From Ficedula albicollis (taxonomy: Eukaryota > Chordata > Aves > Passeriformes > Muscicapidae), in NCBI RefSeq assembly GCF_000247815.1, contig NC_021672.1:69848926-69912925 (forward strand): a DNA stretch of 64,000 bases, in the 5' to 3' direction. The stretch's first letter is position 1. Each line of letters opens with the position of its first letter. Made by a program: the position numbers and the translations under genes. The notes under the pieces are model-generated. The model did no database searches. It was not told where the DNA came from and was given only the letters and a program-made list of their open reading frames with translations. Below, piece after piece: positions 46,669-59,031 of this stretch.

Positions 46669-47223
46669 GGCAGCTTGAGAAGACACTGGTTTTTTTTTTT
46701 TTTCAGAGCTCAACAGCACATGCACCGCTCTTCCGATCTTGGCAGCTTGAGAAGACACTGTTTTTTTTTTTTTTCAGAGCTCAACAGCACATGCACAGAG
46801 TCTACTGACACAGCCTGGGCAGCTCCTCCACACACCCAGCCTTCAGAAGCTCCCAAAACCATGGTGCCCATAGACACATTGCCCAGGTCAAGGCAAAGCT
46901 CCTCACTGACTCCTGGAGCCTCCAAGCTCTTCATTGCAGGAGGCTGAAATATGCTTATGTTTCTGTCCTATGGACACTTGCTTGGCAGCTTGAGAAGACA
47001 CTGTTTTTTTTTTTTTTCAGAGCTCAACAGCACATGCACAGAGTCTACTGACACAGCCTGGGCAGCTCCTCCACACACCCAGCCTTCAGAAGCTCCCAAA
47101 ACCATGGTGCCCATAGACACATTGCCCAGGTCAAGGCAAAGCTCCTCACTGACTCCTGGAGCCTCCAAGCTCTTCATTGCAGGAGGCTGAAATATGCTTA
47201 TGTTTCTGTCCTATGGACACTTG
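46669..47223. repeat. 243-bp tandem duplication with a truncated extra copy
   Basis: Full copies lie at 46741-46983 and 46984-47223, both starting GGCAGCTTGAGAAGACACTG with a 14-T run and ending near TATGGACACTTG. I found no difference between them, including T-run length. A truncated copy (46669-46725) precedes them, differs by an extra G before the T-run, and breaks off at GCATGCAC-type sequence directly into an adapter-like string. The two identical open frames on each strand come only from this duplication. Given the adapter, at least the truncated copy, and probably the whole duplication, is an assembly product. Confidence 0.95.
46724..46739. other. Illumina adapter sequence left in the assembly
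   Basis: The bases ACCGCTCTTCCGATCT equal the last 16 bases of the Illumina paired-end adapter/primer 2 as I know it; the final 13 are shared by all standard Illumina adapters. In the two complete copies of the surrounding repeat, the same position reads GCACAGAGTCTACTG instead, so from 46726 onward the string is foreign to this locus. It is followed at once by the start of the next repeat copy. This is non-biological sequence. Confidence 0.95.
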
Positions 47224-50200
47224 TAACTACAAAACATTTAGATTCTTCTCAACAAAAACTTCTATGAGTAATGCAAACTTCTATGAGAAAATAAAATTTT
47301 AAAAATTTAGGTTTGGACCAAATGCTTGTCTAGGTGTTCTAGGTTTTGGCAAATGATTTGGAAACAGAGATATATTCTTTTAAGAAAATGCTGAAAACAA
47401 GAACAAAAGCATAATTTAGGCCAAAATTAAATTTCACATCAAAAAACCTCTTGCTAGGTAATTTTTCTACCCATCTCTTCCCAAAATTGTATGCATTAGA
47501 TAGGCCATTTTGGCACCTCTTCCACATAGGGATAAAATGGTACATCTTTTTAGCACTTTCCTGGGGCACCAGCTTCTCAAGCAGATTTCAACATCTACAG
47601 CCATGTACCCTACTGTTCACACATTCTGTTTGTACATCTTTCAGTTTTGATTGCTCCCAAATTATCAATGTCCATACCTTGTCACAAATTTACCCAGTTC
47701 TTTTAACAACCCTTGACTTCTTTTCCTTACCTGTACATATAAACCACATTAATTCTGGAGATTTTTAGCAAAGAGCAGACAGTTAATGGATATTCTAGAA
47801 TGAAGTATGGATCAACCCATCTATGCCATTTTAGCCCCTTGCTGTTGAATGTGTAATGACTCAGCAAGGCATGTACCCTGAAAAATCCTGTAGAAGCCTG
47901 TATGGTAGAACCAGAATTGTCCCTCTTTCAGAAAGAAAATGTTCCTTCTTTCTTTAAAACTCCCTTTAGTACATCCTATTTGCTAAATGTATTTTTTTTG
48001 TGTGTTTGAAACAATGAGTTTTATCTTTGTCTCACATTAACATAAGAAGCATGAGACTCCTGTGATATCCGTGGAGCTATTTTTAATTTATTCCAAAATA
48101 AAGGTAACAAGGTTTCCATTCTGCACTTATTCTCATACACAAAAGATATTTTTTCCACATATTCATCACTCCTGAAAGCCAGTGCAATCCTGATAATCAG
48201 ATTATAATATTTATTTGTCTAACACACACATTTTTTTCCAAGATGAGAGGAATAAGCAACAACCTCTGCTTCAGCATAAATTGGGATAGATTTGGCATTC
48301 ACAGCTCACATCTGTTACACTGCACTCAATACTCCAATATTGCAAAATGTACTTAAGTCATTAATGGATTCTGAAATATATATGCATGGTCTAAACTAGA
48401 GTTCATTGTTCCCAATGCCTGGAAATATTTGGGGTCAAGTAAAGTTGAAGTCTATTAGTCACTCCTTGATTCCAATCTGCTCCCTCTGACACCTAGCTGC
48501 AAGCAGTGGTGGCTTCTCAAGTACTTGTGCAATTTTCTGTATGGATCTCAAAACTGCCCAGAACCTTTTAATGCCGTGAATAAAAGTAAAAGTTTTCCTA
48601 AATGTATTAAAATGGATGCTTCCTAAACTTTTAACATGCAAAGAAAAACTTAAGTTTGCATTTAGACTTGCAGTGGCACAACTTTTGGGTTTCGTGTACT
48701 GACAGTACTGGAGCTCATTAGGAAACAAACAATTTCCCAGATTAATAGAATACTGGATGTCACACTGCTGCAATTTCATTTTGAAGGATTTTTAGAATGC
48801 TCAAGCCAAACAGAATTGTTTCCATAGGGCTATATGTTAATTTAAAAGAGGAACTGAACAGCAGAGGAATTTTAAATACAAACCAACAGTCTGTTCTGGT
48901 GATTGCATCTCTGTGTTGGGGCATAAAATCTAAAATTGAAACTGAGCAGAAAATTACTATATAGGCAAAAATGAAAACCACTAACACATCATTAACAGAG
49001 GAAACTTGCATAGTGGTCAAATATATGAATCCTGACAAATGAAAACTATCACTTTAATCTTCAGTTTTAATCTCCTAAGGTTATTTTAAGTACCAAAGTA
49101 AGTACATTTGTTTCATTATTACTTTTAAATACAGAGAAAAATTATTTGCTGGAACAACTCTGTGGTATAATAGCAGCCCCATGATTTTTCCCTGATCAGA
49201 CCCTTCTAACTTCTCTGTTTATAAGGAAATTCCATCCTTGTTTTGACAGAACCCATTCCTCTCTTTAGCCTGAAATTCTATGTATTTTTGAAGGATTCTC
49301 TCTGGGAGATAATACAAGAAAAACTATTTGGAGATCCAGAAACTGTGGGAAATCTAAGGTCAAAAGTTTCTATTACAGCTTTCTAGATGATGTATCGAAG
49401 GTACTCCCCAAACAAATGTCTGAATTTCTTTTGAGAGCTGTTCCAGCTGTGTTGCCTCCCAGCCTCCAACTTCCCCACCAGTGTGACCCTATAAAAAGCA
49501 GAAAAGGTCTTGGCTCTGGGTAAGCACTGCTCAGCAAAACCCAAAGCATCTCTGTATCATCAACCCTGCAGCACAAATCCAAAACACAGCCCCATACCAA
49601 CCACTGGGAAGTAAATTAACTCTACCCCAGCCAAAACCTTCACAGGCTGTGACAATTAGTGGTGTTTAGTTATCTAGTCACATAATTAGAATAAGCTTCA
49701 GTGCATGTAAAATGAACCTGCTTACTTATTAGTAGCTATATCAGGTCAATGTACACATTGGAGACTCCTCATTAAGTTTGAGACCATTTCAATTTCTCTG
49801 TCCTCAGCTAAAGCTGTTGTTTTCACAGTACTGACAGCAGCTACTCAAGGGACCTCGCTGTAATCTCCAAGATAACAGCACCACACCTACACAATTACAC
49901 AACTGAGTAGCAGCAGGAGGCTCACAGGATGCAACTTCTGCACACCAGAGCCATCACTCACATATTTGTTAAGAGTGCAGGTCTGGCCACATTTAGAGCT
50001 CAACACAAACCACATCCTTGTTTCTGCCTGTCTCTCCATGGAATTGCAAGTAGTGTCTTCACCTGCTGCATATACATATGCAATTAACATGCACAGCCTG
50101 TGGAATGGGAAAAATGATTTTTAATATTATTTCACTCTTAATGCCTTAGCAAAAGTTTTCACACTTGATGTTTAAGGACATATAAGCATTCATGCAATAG

Positions 50201-52736
50201 CTTGATCAATTAACAGATCAGTAGCTCACCTGATCATCTGTCACCTTTAATTCTTTCAGGATTATATCTCTTAAGGCAAAAGAAAGACAGTTCTTTCAAA
50301 TACCTTACCAAAAAAAGCAGACATATCAGCTGTTTCTCTGGACTATATCAGTATTAACAATCACAGGATCCTTGTAAGCTTCTTCATCTTTTAATTTCTA
50401 CAGCATTCAGTTGCTGCACAGAAATAGATGCATTTGCATTGTTTGCTACAAACACCAAGGATTTGAGTGAAGCCACAGTTAAGTCTGTGAATGATACTCA
50501 ACCCATGCTTCATTGCTTTTTATTGTAGGTCCTCTGGTAAACTGAGTTCTTTAGCTGGATTATTTGACCAGAAAGTAATCATCAAACACTGGTGCTCCCT
50601 AAACTACCTCACATCACTCCAAACACGAGTCAGCCTGGCAGGTACAGGAACAGAATCTAGATTCTCAGATCCTTTTCTTTTTTATGCAGTTACTTGCCAT
50701 TCAACTTGGGAAAAACAGGCAGCCTTGCTCTGTCCCAGTCACTCAGCCTAGGGAATGCATGTGCTGTAGCACACGAGGCATGGCAGGCACTGTTAACCAG
50801 CTCAGCCAAGCTGCATGTGACACAGGAGAAACAAGAGCAAGGCTCTTGCAAGCGCTGAAGGCATTAATCTTTCCAGCTTCAGGCAGATGAGAGGTTACCT
50901 TACTGCCATCTCACCCAAAGGAGGAGGCACAGACAGTGCAGCCCATACATGCTGCCCATGGCACAGAAAAGTCAAAGCTCCTGCAGCCTTCTGTACCTAA
51001 AAAGGGTCCTGGCTCTGGAAAACAGCAACATAGGGATGACAAAGCAAAAAGGACAATTTGAAGACCCCTTTCCAAAGGCAAGTTGTGCTCTGGGGAAGAA
51101 GCTCACAGAGTCAGGAAACTGGAGGATCTGCAGAGGGCAAGGGGGCAAAGCAGCAGGAGCTGTTACCACAGACAGTGATGAATGATCCTTGATTCATGGT
51201 GAAAGAGGAGTGCTTGGAGCAGAGGCTGGCACTTCTCCAGTGCCAGAAGAAAACTGAAACATGAAGAAGTGATGGCAGGTCCATCCATCATATTTGGATT
51301 TCTAACCACCCCGTTCAGAGTGGAGGGTCCCTGGTAAAAGAGGCTACCATGTTTCTAGTGAAAACATTCCATGGCAAGGATCCTTACAACAGAAACTGCT
51401 GATTCTTTAAGCTGGGATCACATCTTGAGAACTAAGATCAGGCAGACAAGACACAGCAGGAAAGAGTTCAAGGAATTCATTTCTAGGAAAGTTGTCTTAT
51501 GAACAGAGCACAGAAAGGACACCAAAGGAATCCTCTCCAATGAAACTCTCCTACTCCTGCCAAAACAGTGATAGGTTGTGTTTTTCAGGAATTCATTTAG
51601 TCTGAATAAACTTAATGCAGAATTGGCCAGTTGCTTGGATCAGCATAAATTGGTGCTCCCCTGACTTCTGGGTGCCAAAACTCAGCACAGGGTACACCCA
51701 AAGTGCCAGACATTCATCATTACCAACATAACACATCACTGCTCATGGAAGTAAAGGTTTTAGTGCTGCTTCAAGACCCACCTAGCCACAGTACATTTAT
51801 CTTTCCTGCTGTTCAGTTGTTCTCTGTCTCCTTGAAATTAATGTGCAGATTTGTTAAGCTATTGTTGTAGTAATGCACATTACTTTTACTTACTTCTGGA
51901 AAAAGTTACATTTCTTTCATTTATCTCACAACACACATAGACACTCAGTGTATACAATCAGTTTGTAAATGGCACGTGACCCAGCTGCCTGAAAGGTGCT
52001 CTAGGAGTATCATAAATCATTCTTTATCTGCCTTGGCTCTTTTTATGAATATCACATCTTGGCTTGCTATGTCTTAAACGCTTTGGACCATTTCTTTTGT
52101 TTAGGTGGCAAAAACAGCGATAAGAATTTGTTTATGAACAGGGAAAGAAAGACAGGTATTAATATTTCTGTGCTATGGCTGAAAGCACAGTCCCAGCAGG
52201 GGCTGAATTTCCAATCTTTTGTATAAAAGCCATCGACAACCTTTTTCACTGGGCTACCTGGGATGTTGTTTAAAGCTCAATGCACATGAGAAACCTCATG
52301 TAAACCAGGCACCTGAGGGTATCAACACAGACCTGTGATTATAATAGAAACATATTGACATTAAAAAAAGCTAATTAACTGTTTCTTTTCTGCCAGTTAC
52401 ACACTGTGCACACGGTGCTCAGCACCTTCTGGGCTGCTGCAGACACCCCAGCAAATACCTTCATTCCATGGACCTCAGCACAAGAGCTGCTTAAAAGCTC
52501 TGCACAGAAGCACAGAGGAATGGCAGAGTGAGGGGATGGGTGCTGCACAAGCAAAGGGATCGAGAGTTCAGAGTGTATCCCTTTCCTTCATGTGGAGCAA
52601 AGCTCTCTTCGTGCATGCACCATTTCTGGAAAATCTGACTTGACTTCATAGGTTTTAATTCCTCAGTACAAAGTGCAACTGAACTGCTGCAGTCCTGTGC
52701 AGCATGTTTGGGGCTGATAAGAATAACAGTGTGTGG
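47224..52736. other. Unique non-coding DNA, nothing recognised
   Basis: This is 5.5 kb of AT-rich sequence with no recognised gene, RNA or transposon. A 13-bp direct repeat (AAACTTCTATGAG) occurs near 47257-47289. The longest open frames are about 105 codons. Confidence 0.4.
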
Positions 52737-52872
52737 GGAATTTAGTCCTTCATTTCTCACAGAGGAAGACACACTTTGTGGTATTTTCTTGCTGAAAGAC
52801 AACTGGAATTTAGTCCTTCATTTCTCACAGAGGAAGGCAGACTTTGTGGTATTTTCTTGCTGAAAGACAACT
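52737..52872. repeat. 68-bp tandem duplication (2 copies)
   Basis: Copies at 52737-52804 and 52805-52872 both start GGAATTTAGTCCTTCATTTC and end GAAAGACAACT. Two substitutions lie close together (GGAAGACACAC versus GGAAGGCAGAC). Confidence 0.9.
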
Positions 52873-55684
52873 CCAAAGAAGGCTGTGAACTTCTCAGCAT
52901 CTGGAGGTTAAAGTCAGGCAATTCATCCAGGAAGGTGCACATTCTGATTAGAGGATCTTAAGGTGTTAAGTAAAAACGGGTACACTTCCATAAATGCAAC
53001 TGAAATAAACTGTGAATTACTGAAGTAATTCTCAAGCCACACAGGGCTTGATTGCCTTGTGTAGTGATTTGGACTCACACACTGTGAGTATCAAAGGCAG
53101 CTGTAAAATACCTGCAGTGGAGAAACAGGGGATGCTGATTAAGGGCATTTTATACACATACTGCCCTGAATTTAACAGGTGTGAGAGTGTACTACAGAGT
53201 AAAGAGGAAAAAACCCAGTCCCCAGAACTCAAAATACACTTGTGGCTCACAATACATTTGTGGCTATCAAGCCCTTTATACTTGCAGTTGTTCTGATATT
53301 AATGTTTCTTCTTACAAAACACTAGAGAAAAGTCCATAACAAAATCTATTTTAAATCCCAGAAAGATCTGGACTACCTGAAGCCCATTTTCAGGCTTTCC
53401 TGTTCATTCCCATTTTTTCAGTTTATAGTCACTGCAGCACTTTTCCACTTGCCTTTTTTCTATGTTATGCACCACAGAAGATGAGCACTCCTTCAGTGCT
53501 CTCCCTCTAACTGTTCTGCATCCACAGCATCACCTTCTACCCAGAGAATCCTTATGGAGCCATGCAGGTGACATAAGAATGAGCAGCTGCACGGGTCAGG
53601 TCAGTGGCAATGGGACAGTAAGCCTTTCATTTGGGATCACCAGCAAGAATCCAAATCATCTCAACACAAAATGAAAGTAAAATGAAAATTGTTCTCTTTA
53701 ATGACTTTTTGGTCAACTGTGAAAAAGGAGTTAGCAGTTTCACAACAGACTGAAATGTCACAGAAAATAAATAATACAATATACAAACAGAAAATAGTGC
53801 ACTTATATCACACCAACACCACCACACAATAACAAAACCAGGTCTGAAAACCAAACTACTACCTCCTCACCTTTTATCTTCTACGTAAGGATGCAGGTGC
53901 TCTAGTGGGAGGCAGAAACATGCATTTCTGCTGCCCCTGCTGTCCTCATTCAGAGTAAAGCACAGGACTCAGTGTCTGGGAATGTAAAGCCCATACTAAA
54001 GCCACCACACAACAGGGCAAGAAATGATGGAAATGCAGGGTACCAGCAAGAGAAGTTGTCTCCTTGTTCCTTCCACAGCTGCAGTCCAAGGAGGAGCAGA
54101 AAATGCTTCTCTCCAACATCAGGTCCTGCTGACTTAGCATTAAGATGGATGGACACAGTTCTAGGGCAAAGCTCTTTATATGTCAGAGAGCACCAGAACT
54201 AAAAAGAGTAATTTGTAAGCAGCCAGCACCCCTACAAAGCTAGCTCATTTCACATTTTTACATTCTCCACACTCATCTTAGAGATAACACTTTCCCCTGT
54301 GGCTAGAAATTAAAGCAACCTTTTTCTCTTGTATTTCACTGGCTCTGAGGAAAAAAGCAGCATGAGAAAGATAATGCTGTGACAAATGCACAGTGAAAAT
54401 GCTAAGAGTTAACAAAAAAACCTGGCTAGGAATGGGAGATATGGTTAAGGGCAATGACCTTCTTTTTGCTCCTAAAAATGTAGAACAAAGGTTAGCTGTT
54501 CTACTAACCTTGCTCGCTGTTATTTTTTGACTCCTCGTGGCCCACAGAAGGCCCTGAAGCAAAAAAAAAATTGCCTCAAATCTCATGGCCTATTTGAGGT
54601 GCATTATTTGAGAACCTCCTTCTTTCATCAGATACAAAGCAGCCAATGAATGAAGACAGCTGTCGCTGAAGAAATTAGAGCACCCAGCCACACACTGGGC
54701 TCGAGGGTCTTGGGGCACTCTGGCAGCCATCAGCAAAATTTAGGGAATTTATTTCTCCTGTTACATCCTATCACATTAACCACTGCATGCTCAGTTGGAC
54801 TGCTGCAAAGAAGAGGGCTGGATTAATTTCATTAGCCATCACTGACTAAAATTCCAATAAAATAGGACAGGAGAATAATGCTGGAAGGCATTCTGATCTG
54901 CCACTATCCTAACATAACCCACATTGTAGCTGACCGTAAAAAAGAAAAAATATCTCACACAGCAACTCCCCCCAGGTCTCCAGACTAATTCTGACTGCTG
55001 TGGCCATTCTGAATGGGTTTTTTTATCTTATTAACAGCAGCACTGATATCTGCTCCCCCTGTCTCAGAGCTCTGCTTGATACTGGAGGCTTGCTTTCAAA
55101 CTCCAAACAGCTTTTGTTCAAGAAGTTTGCTTGCCTTTTTTCCTCTTAGGTGTCTTTAAATGAAATTGTAAGGCTGGCAGGGCTGGACTGAAAAAAAAAA
55201 AGAACCATTAAACCTTTATAATTTTCTGCTAGAAGAAACAATTCAAGCCAAAATGACAGTCAGATCAGGAAAAAGCATCCACTTTGATAAGCTGGTAATT
55301 AAACAGAAGCTGGTGAGGCAGTGTGATCAGTCAACCATGCTGGCCAAGATGTTACTGTCAAGTAGGACAGCAAGTTTTAAAGGCAAATTTCACTCATCAC
55401 CCTTTTAGAAGATGCTGCAGATACTCCACTACAGAGGAAAGGTCATGTACAGAAATACAGGAAGGTCCCTGGTCTTTCAAGAGAGCACCAAACACAGGGA
55501 ACATGCCAACAGAAAGAAAAAGCTGAAGCAGAGAAATGTTTTTAGTACTTTATTGATTTTGTCACGTGTCTGGTGATGTGCAAGCTGAAAGATAACTGAC
55601 TTGGAATCCCTCACACAGTGCATTAAGTGTTTCAAATGTCTCAGGGCAATCAGCCATGAGCTGGAGCAATCATAAAGCTGAAGG
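52873..55684. other. Unique non-coding DNA, nothing recognised
   Basis: No gene or repeat is recognised. A short imperfect direct repeat of about 20 bp (ATACACTTGTGGCTCACA / ATACATTTGTGGCTATCA) lies at 53233-53271. Confidence 0.4.
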
Positions 55685-55848
55685 CTTGGGAAAGGATGGG
55701 CTTACATGGCATATTTTGTGAGGACCAGAGCTGGCCCCAAAGACATAGGACTCTTGGAAGTGATCACTTGGGAAAGGATGGGCTTACATGGCATATTTTG
55801 CGAGGACCAGAGCTGGCCCCAAAGACCTAGGACTCTTGGAAGTGATCA
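55685..55848. repeat. 82-bp tandem duplication (2 copies)
   Basis: Copies at 55685-55766 and 55767-55848 both start CTTGGGAAAGGATGGGC and end GTGATCA. Two substitutions separate them (TTTTGTGAGG/TTTTGCGAGG and GACATAGG/GACCTAGG). Confidence 0.9.
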
Positions 55849-58178
55849 CATGCCAGAGGAGTCAAAGGAAGGGACAGTGCAGAAATCTATGCAGAGGAAT
55901 GGGTTTGAAATCACCTGCTCAGCCCATGGAAACTGGGCAAAGGCAAGATTCAGGCCTGTGGAAAGAACCAGCTGACATGGATTAAGCTGTCAAGCTTTGC
56001 AGAGCTCTCCCAACCCATTAAGTTTGCTAATGCTGCCAAAGCTGCTGCTATCAGTGCCTTTGTCTCCTTCCTCAGTGCCAGTCCCAAACATGACCAAGGC
56101 ACATGGGGGGAGCCTCTAGCCCAGGGCTGAATCCCCTCCTTGGGAAGGGAGCTCCACTGACCTCCACACAGGCCCTCACCTCTGCCAGAGAGGAGAGTGG
56201 GACAAGAGGTGCCACTCACTGGTGTTGTTTTGGCATCTTCAACCATGAAAGAAGCAGCCACAGAGCCCTGGTGGCACAATTGACAAAGAATGCTCAAATC
56301 CAGCCTTGCTCCATTTTTTTCCTTGTTCGCTGCATGTCCAGCCTTTCCATTCCCAAAAAGAGATTTGCCATGCAAATCATTCATTAGTATGCACACCAGA
56401 GATTCCCCAGTCCTGGTGGGTTTGAGTGAAAAACAGATGTATGGCCACTGCAAGCCCTGTGACATTACATGTTTCAGTATGTGGCTATCCAGATATCTCA
56501 GTTACAACCTATCAGACTGATAGAGAGATCAGTATTTTTTTTTTTAAGTTAAAGAATTTAAAATGGCACAACTAAAAACATAAAAGTTCTATTCCTTGTA
56601 ACAATATTAAGGCTTACAAAGTGTATGATGCAACAGAGACCATCACAGCTGGTCTATTCCCTATTTAATACAAAACACCAAGGGTACAGGACAGGTTTTT
56701 CATGATGGCCAAACAATGGAAAAATACAAAAAATCCACAGCAATCATTAACAAGATTAACAAACGATATTTGACATCACTAGAAGTTTATATTGCCTCCA
56801 AAGGATATTGGATTAGACTTTTGGAGATCACTGATGGATCACAGGGAGTAAAAAATGGATGGGGAACAGGAAAAAAACCCAACAAATGTGTAAGGTGCTT
56901 CAAAGCTACAAGGTTCTGTTTGAGTTCCAGACCCTTCCAAATACACAGGGATTTGAATCTCTAAAATTTAGCTTCAAAATAATAATCTATGCTTCTCCAA
57001 AACCTCCAAGCATTTTCTTTATTTTAAGGTTTGTATTTAGTCATATGAACTCCAAAACTGATAGATGTTTCCTTGCTGCTCTGAATAGTCTGAAACATTA
57101 ACCACCAGTAACGTTTCCATTATCATAACCACAGTTTCTCTCAGAGTAAGGAGAGTTTCTCACTCTCTGCTCTTAGAAAAGCCACAGAGTTTCTTGAGTG
57201 TTGGCTGCTAAACAATTGATAGTTATCCTGTGGGCTTTCCCCATCCTTTATTTCATGTAGGCTCACTGTGTGCCTGCACAGATGATAGGATGTATATTTT
57301 GCAGCGTGCTGTTTCAGCACATGGCTCAGCATGCAGAGCACACCCTCTCCAGTGTGACTGTCAGTGTTTCCAGCACCAGGACATAGATAAATAGCTCTCA
57401 GGATAGGGTTTACTAGGCTCCACCGAACAGCCAAGAGGAGCAATAGATTCTGTGAAGTGAAAGCATTCACCAGGTGGAAAATACTCTTCACTGGATTTGA
57501 GCAAGGACACATGTTGATCTTAAAATACCTCCTAGTAGCTATTAAAAAAAAAAAAGTAGAAAACCACATTTGAATTAGTTCTCTCTGGCTTCATCTTCAC
57601 TGAAGGGAAGGTGCATTCTGCAGCACACCTCCAAGTCTTGGGGTCCACTTAAAATGAGGAAGCCACTGCAGCCCTGTCACTCTTATCTGCCTGGGTTTAC
57701 CATCCAAGGAAACAGGAACAAGTTAGGAAATGACATCTGCACAAGCCCTACCCTGGCAGACAGTTGGAACACCAACACAAAGTTCTCACTGCAAACAGCC
57801 ATGCAGAATTCCCACTCACACTGTTTAGATAAATGGGACCATATCCTATTATCTTTATATTGAGCTCTTTGTCTGCAGCCCAGAGGCCTGAAGGTGGCCA
57901 AACTGCACATCTTGATTCCCAAGATGCACAACCAAACACTTGAATTCTCTGAGTACACTGGAAGGTTCAAGTGGAAAATAAAGGTGTTGAGCAGGCAGCA
58001 GGGTACACTGTGGCAGTACAGCTCAGAGCTGCTTCCTGAAGGAAAGCCATTTCCATGTCTTTATGTATATAGAGGAGTTCTCTGGTGCTTACACTGAATT
58101 TAAGAATCTTTCATTAAGAGTAAAGTAAATTTGCATGACACAGAACTGACTTAGTACAGGCAGAATAGTTCTACAGAT
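55849..58178. other. Unique non-coding DNA, nothing recognised
   Basis: No gene or repeat is recognised. A 171-codon minus frame (55950-56465) is long for this window but has no domain that I recognise, no clear splice sites, and a competing frame on the other strand. Confidence 0.4.
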
Positions 58179-58206
58179 TTTGTGTGTGTGTGTGTTGTTG
58201 TTTTGT
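58179..58206. repeat. Short GT/TTG microsatellite
   Basis: A run of GT dinucleotides (about 8) passing into TTGTTGTTTTG. Short and unremarkable. Confidence 0.85.
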
Positions 58207-58842
58207 TCTAAACCTTCTCAGGATTACTGTAACTAGATTGAGGAGGAACTTCTGCATAAAAGAATTCTCTGGAAAGCCCATGTTTCCAGGGTGAGTGAGA
58301 GGCTAGAAACTTTATGCTGGAAGCACCTGCAGCAGGAGGGACATGGGGGCTCCAAGAATTTGCCTTCAGAAAAAGCCACCCAGATGGAGCCAGAGCAGAG
58401 AGCTGGCTCCTGACAGGGATGGATAAATAACAGCTTGGAGAGAGCTGAACGGAACAGTGTCAGGTCAGAAAGTGCAATCTGTGAGGAGACTGTGAACGAC
58501 AAAAACTGCCATGCAAGAGGCCATGTCATCACCACCTTTTATCACACCCCTGCAGAGGGGGCACCCAACATCCCCAGAGAGAGGAGCAGAGTGAGAGGGA
58601 CCATCCCTGCCTGCCCTAGGCAAGGGGGTGGTGTCAGGGCTGGAACCAGCCCTCTGACACCACAGCTGAGTGAAGCACTGCATTCCCAGAGGAGCCTTTG
58701 CCCTGCTGCTGCCAGCGCAGACAAGCTCACAACATCCTCACTGAGACAGGGAACTGTGGTTTTTATACTAACACTGTTCCTACTTTGGGCTTTTTATCTT
58801 TTTACTGCTGATGCCTGCCCTTGCTGAGACTAGAAGTCACAT
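58207..58842. other. Unique non-coding DNA, nothing recognised
   Basis: No gene or repeat is recognised. The part 58435-58830 is somewhat GC-richer and open in several frames on both strands at once. Confidence 0.4.
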
Positions 58843-59031
58843 ATTTACATGAAAATGGTTTCATTTCAGGAATTGTTGTGTTCAAATATTAAACATAAAT
58901 GCCAAACCAAGACAAACATTCACTTAAGATGGATTTACATGAAAATGGTTTCATTTCAGGAATTATTGTGTTCAAATATTAAACATAAATGCCAATAAAT
59001 GCCAAACCAAGACAAACATTCATTTAAGATG
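58843..59031. repeat. 90/99-bp tandem duplication with nested 10-bp duplication
   Basis: Copy 1 (58843-58932) and copy 2 (58933-59031) both start ATTTACATGAAAATGG. Copy 2 differs by two transitions (GAATTGTTG/GAATTATTG and ATTCACTT/ATTCATTT) and by a 10-bp internal repeat of AAATGCCAAT-type sequence that copy 1 lacks. Confidence 0.9.

Noticed and set aside
46675..47190. Apparent duplicated gene encoding two identical peptides of about 60 residues on each strand
   Set aside because: The repeat comes from the adapter-associated 243-bp duplication and is read in both strands equally. It is not a gene family.
55950..56465. 171-codon minus-strand open frame
   Set aside because: Composition is unremarkable, with no known domain and no splice signals seen. 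A competing plus-strand frame overlaps it.
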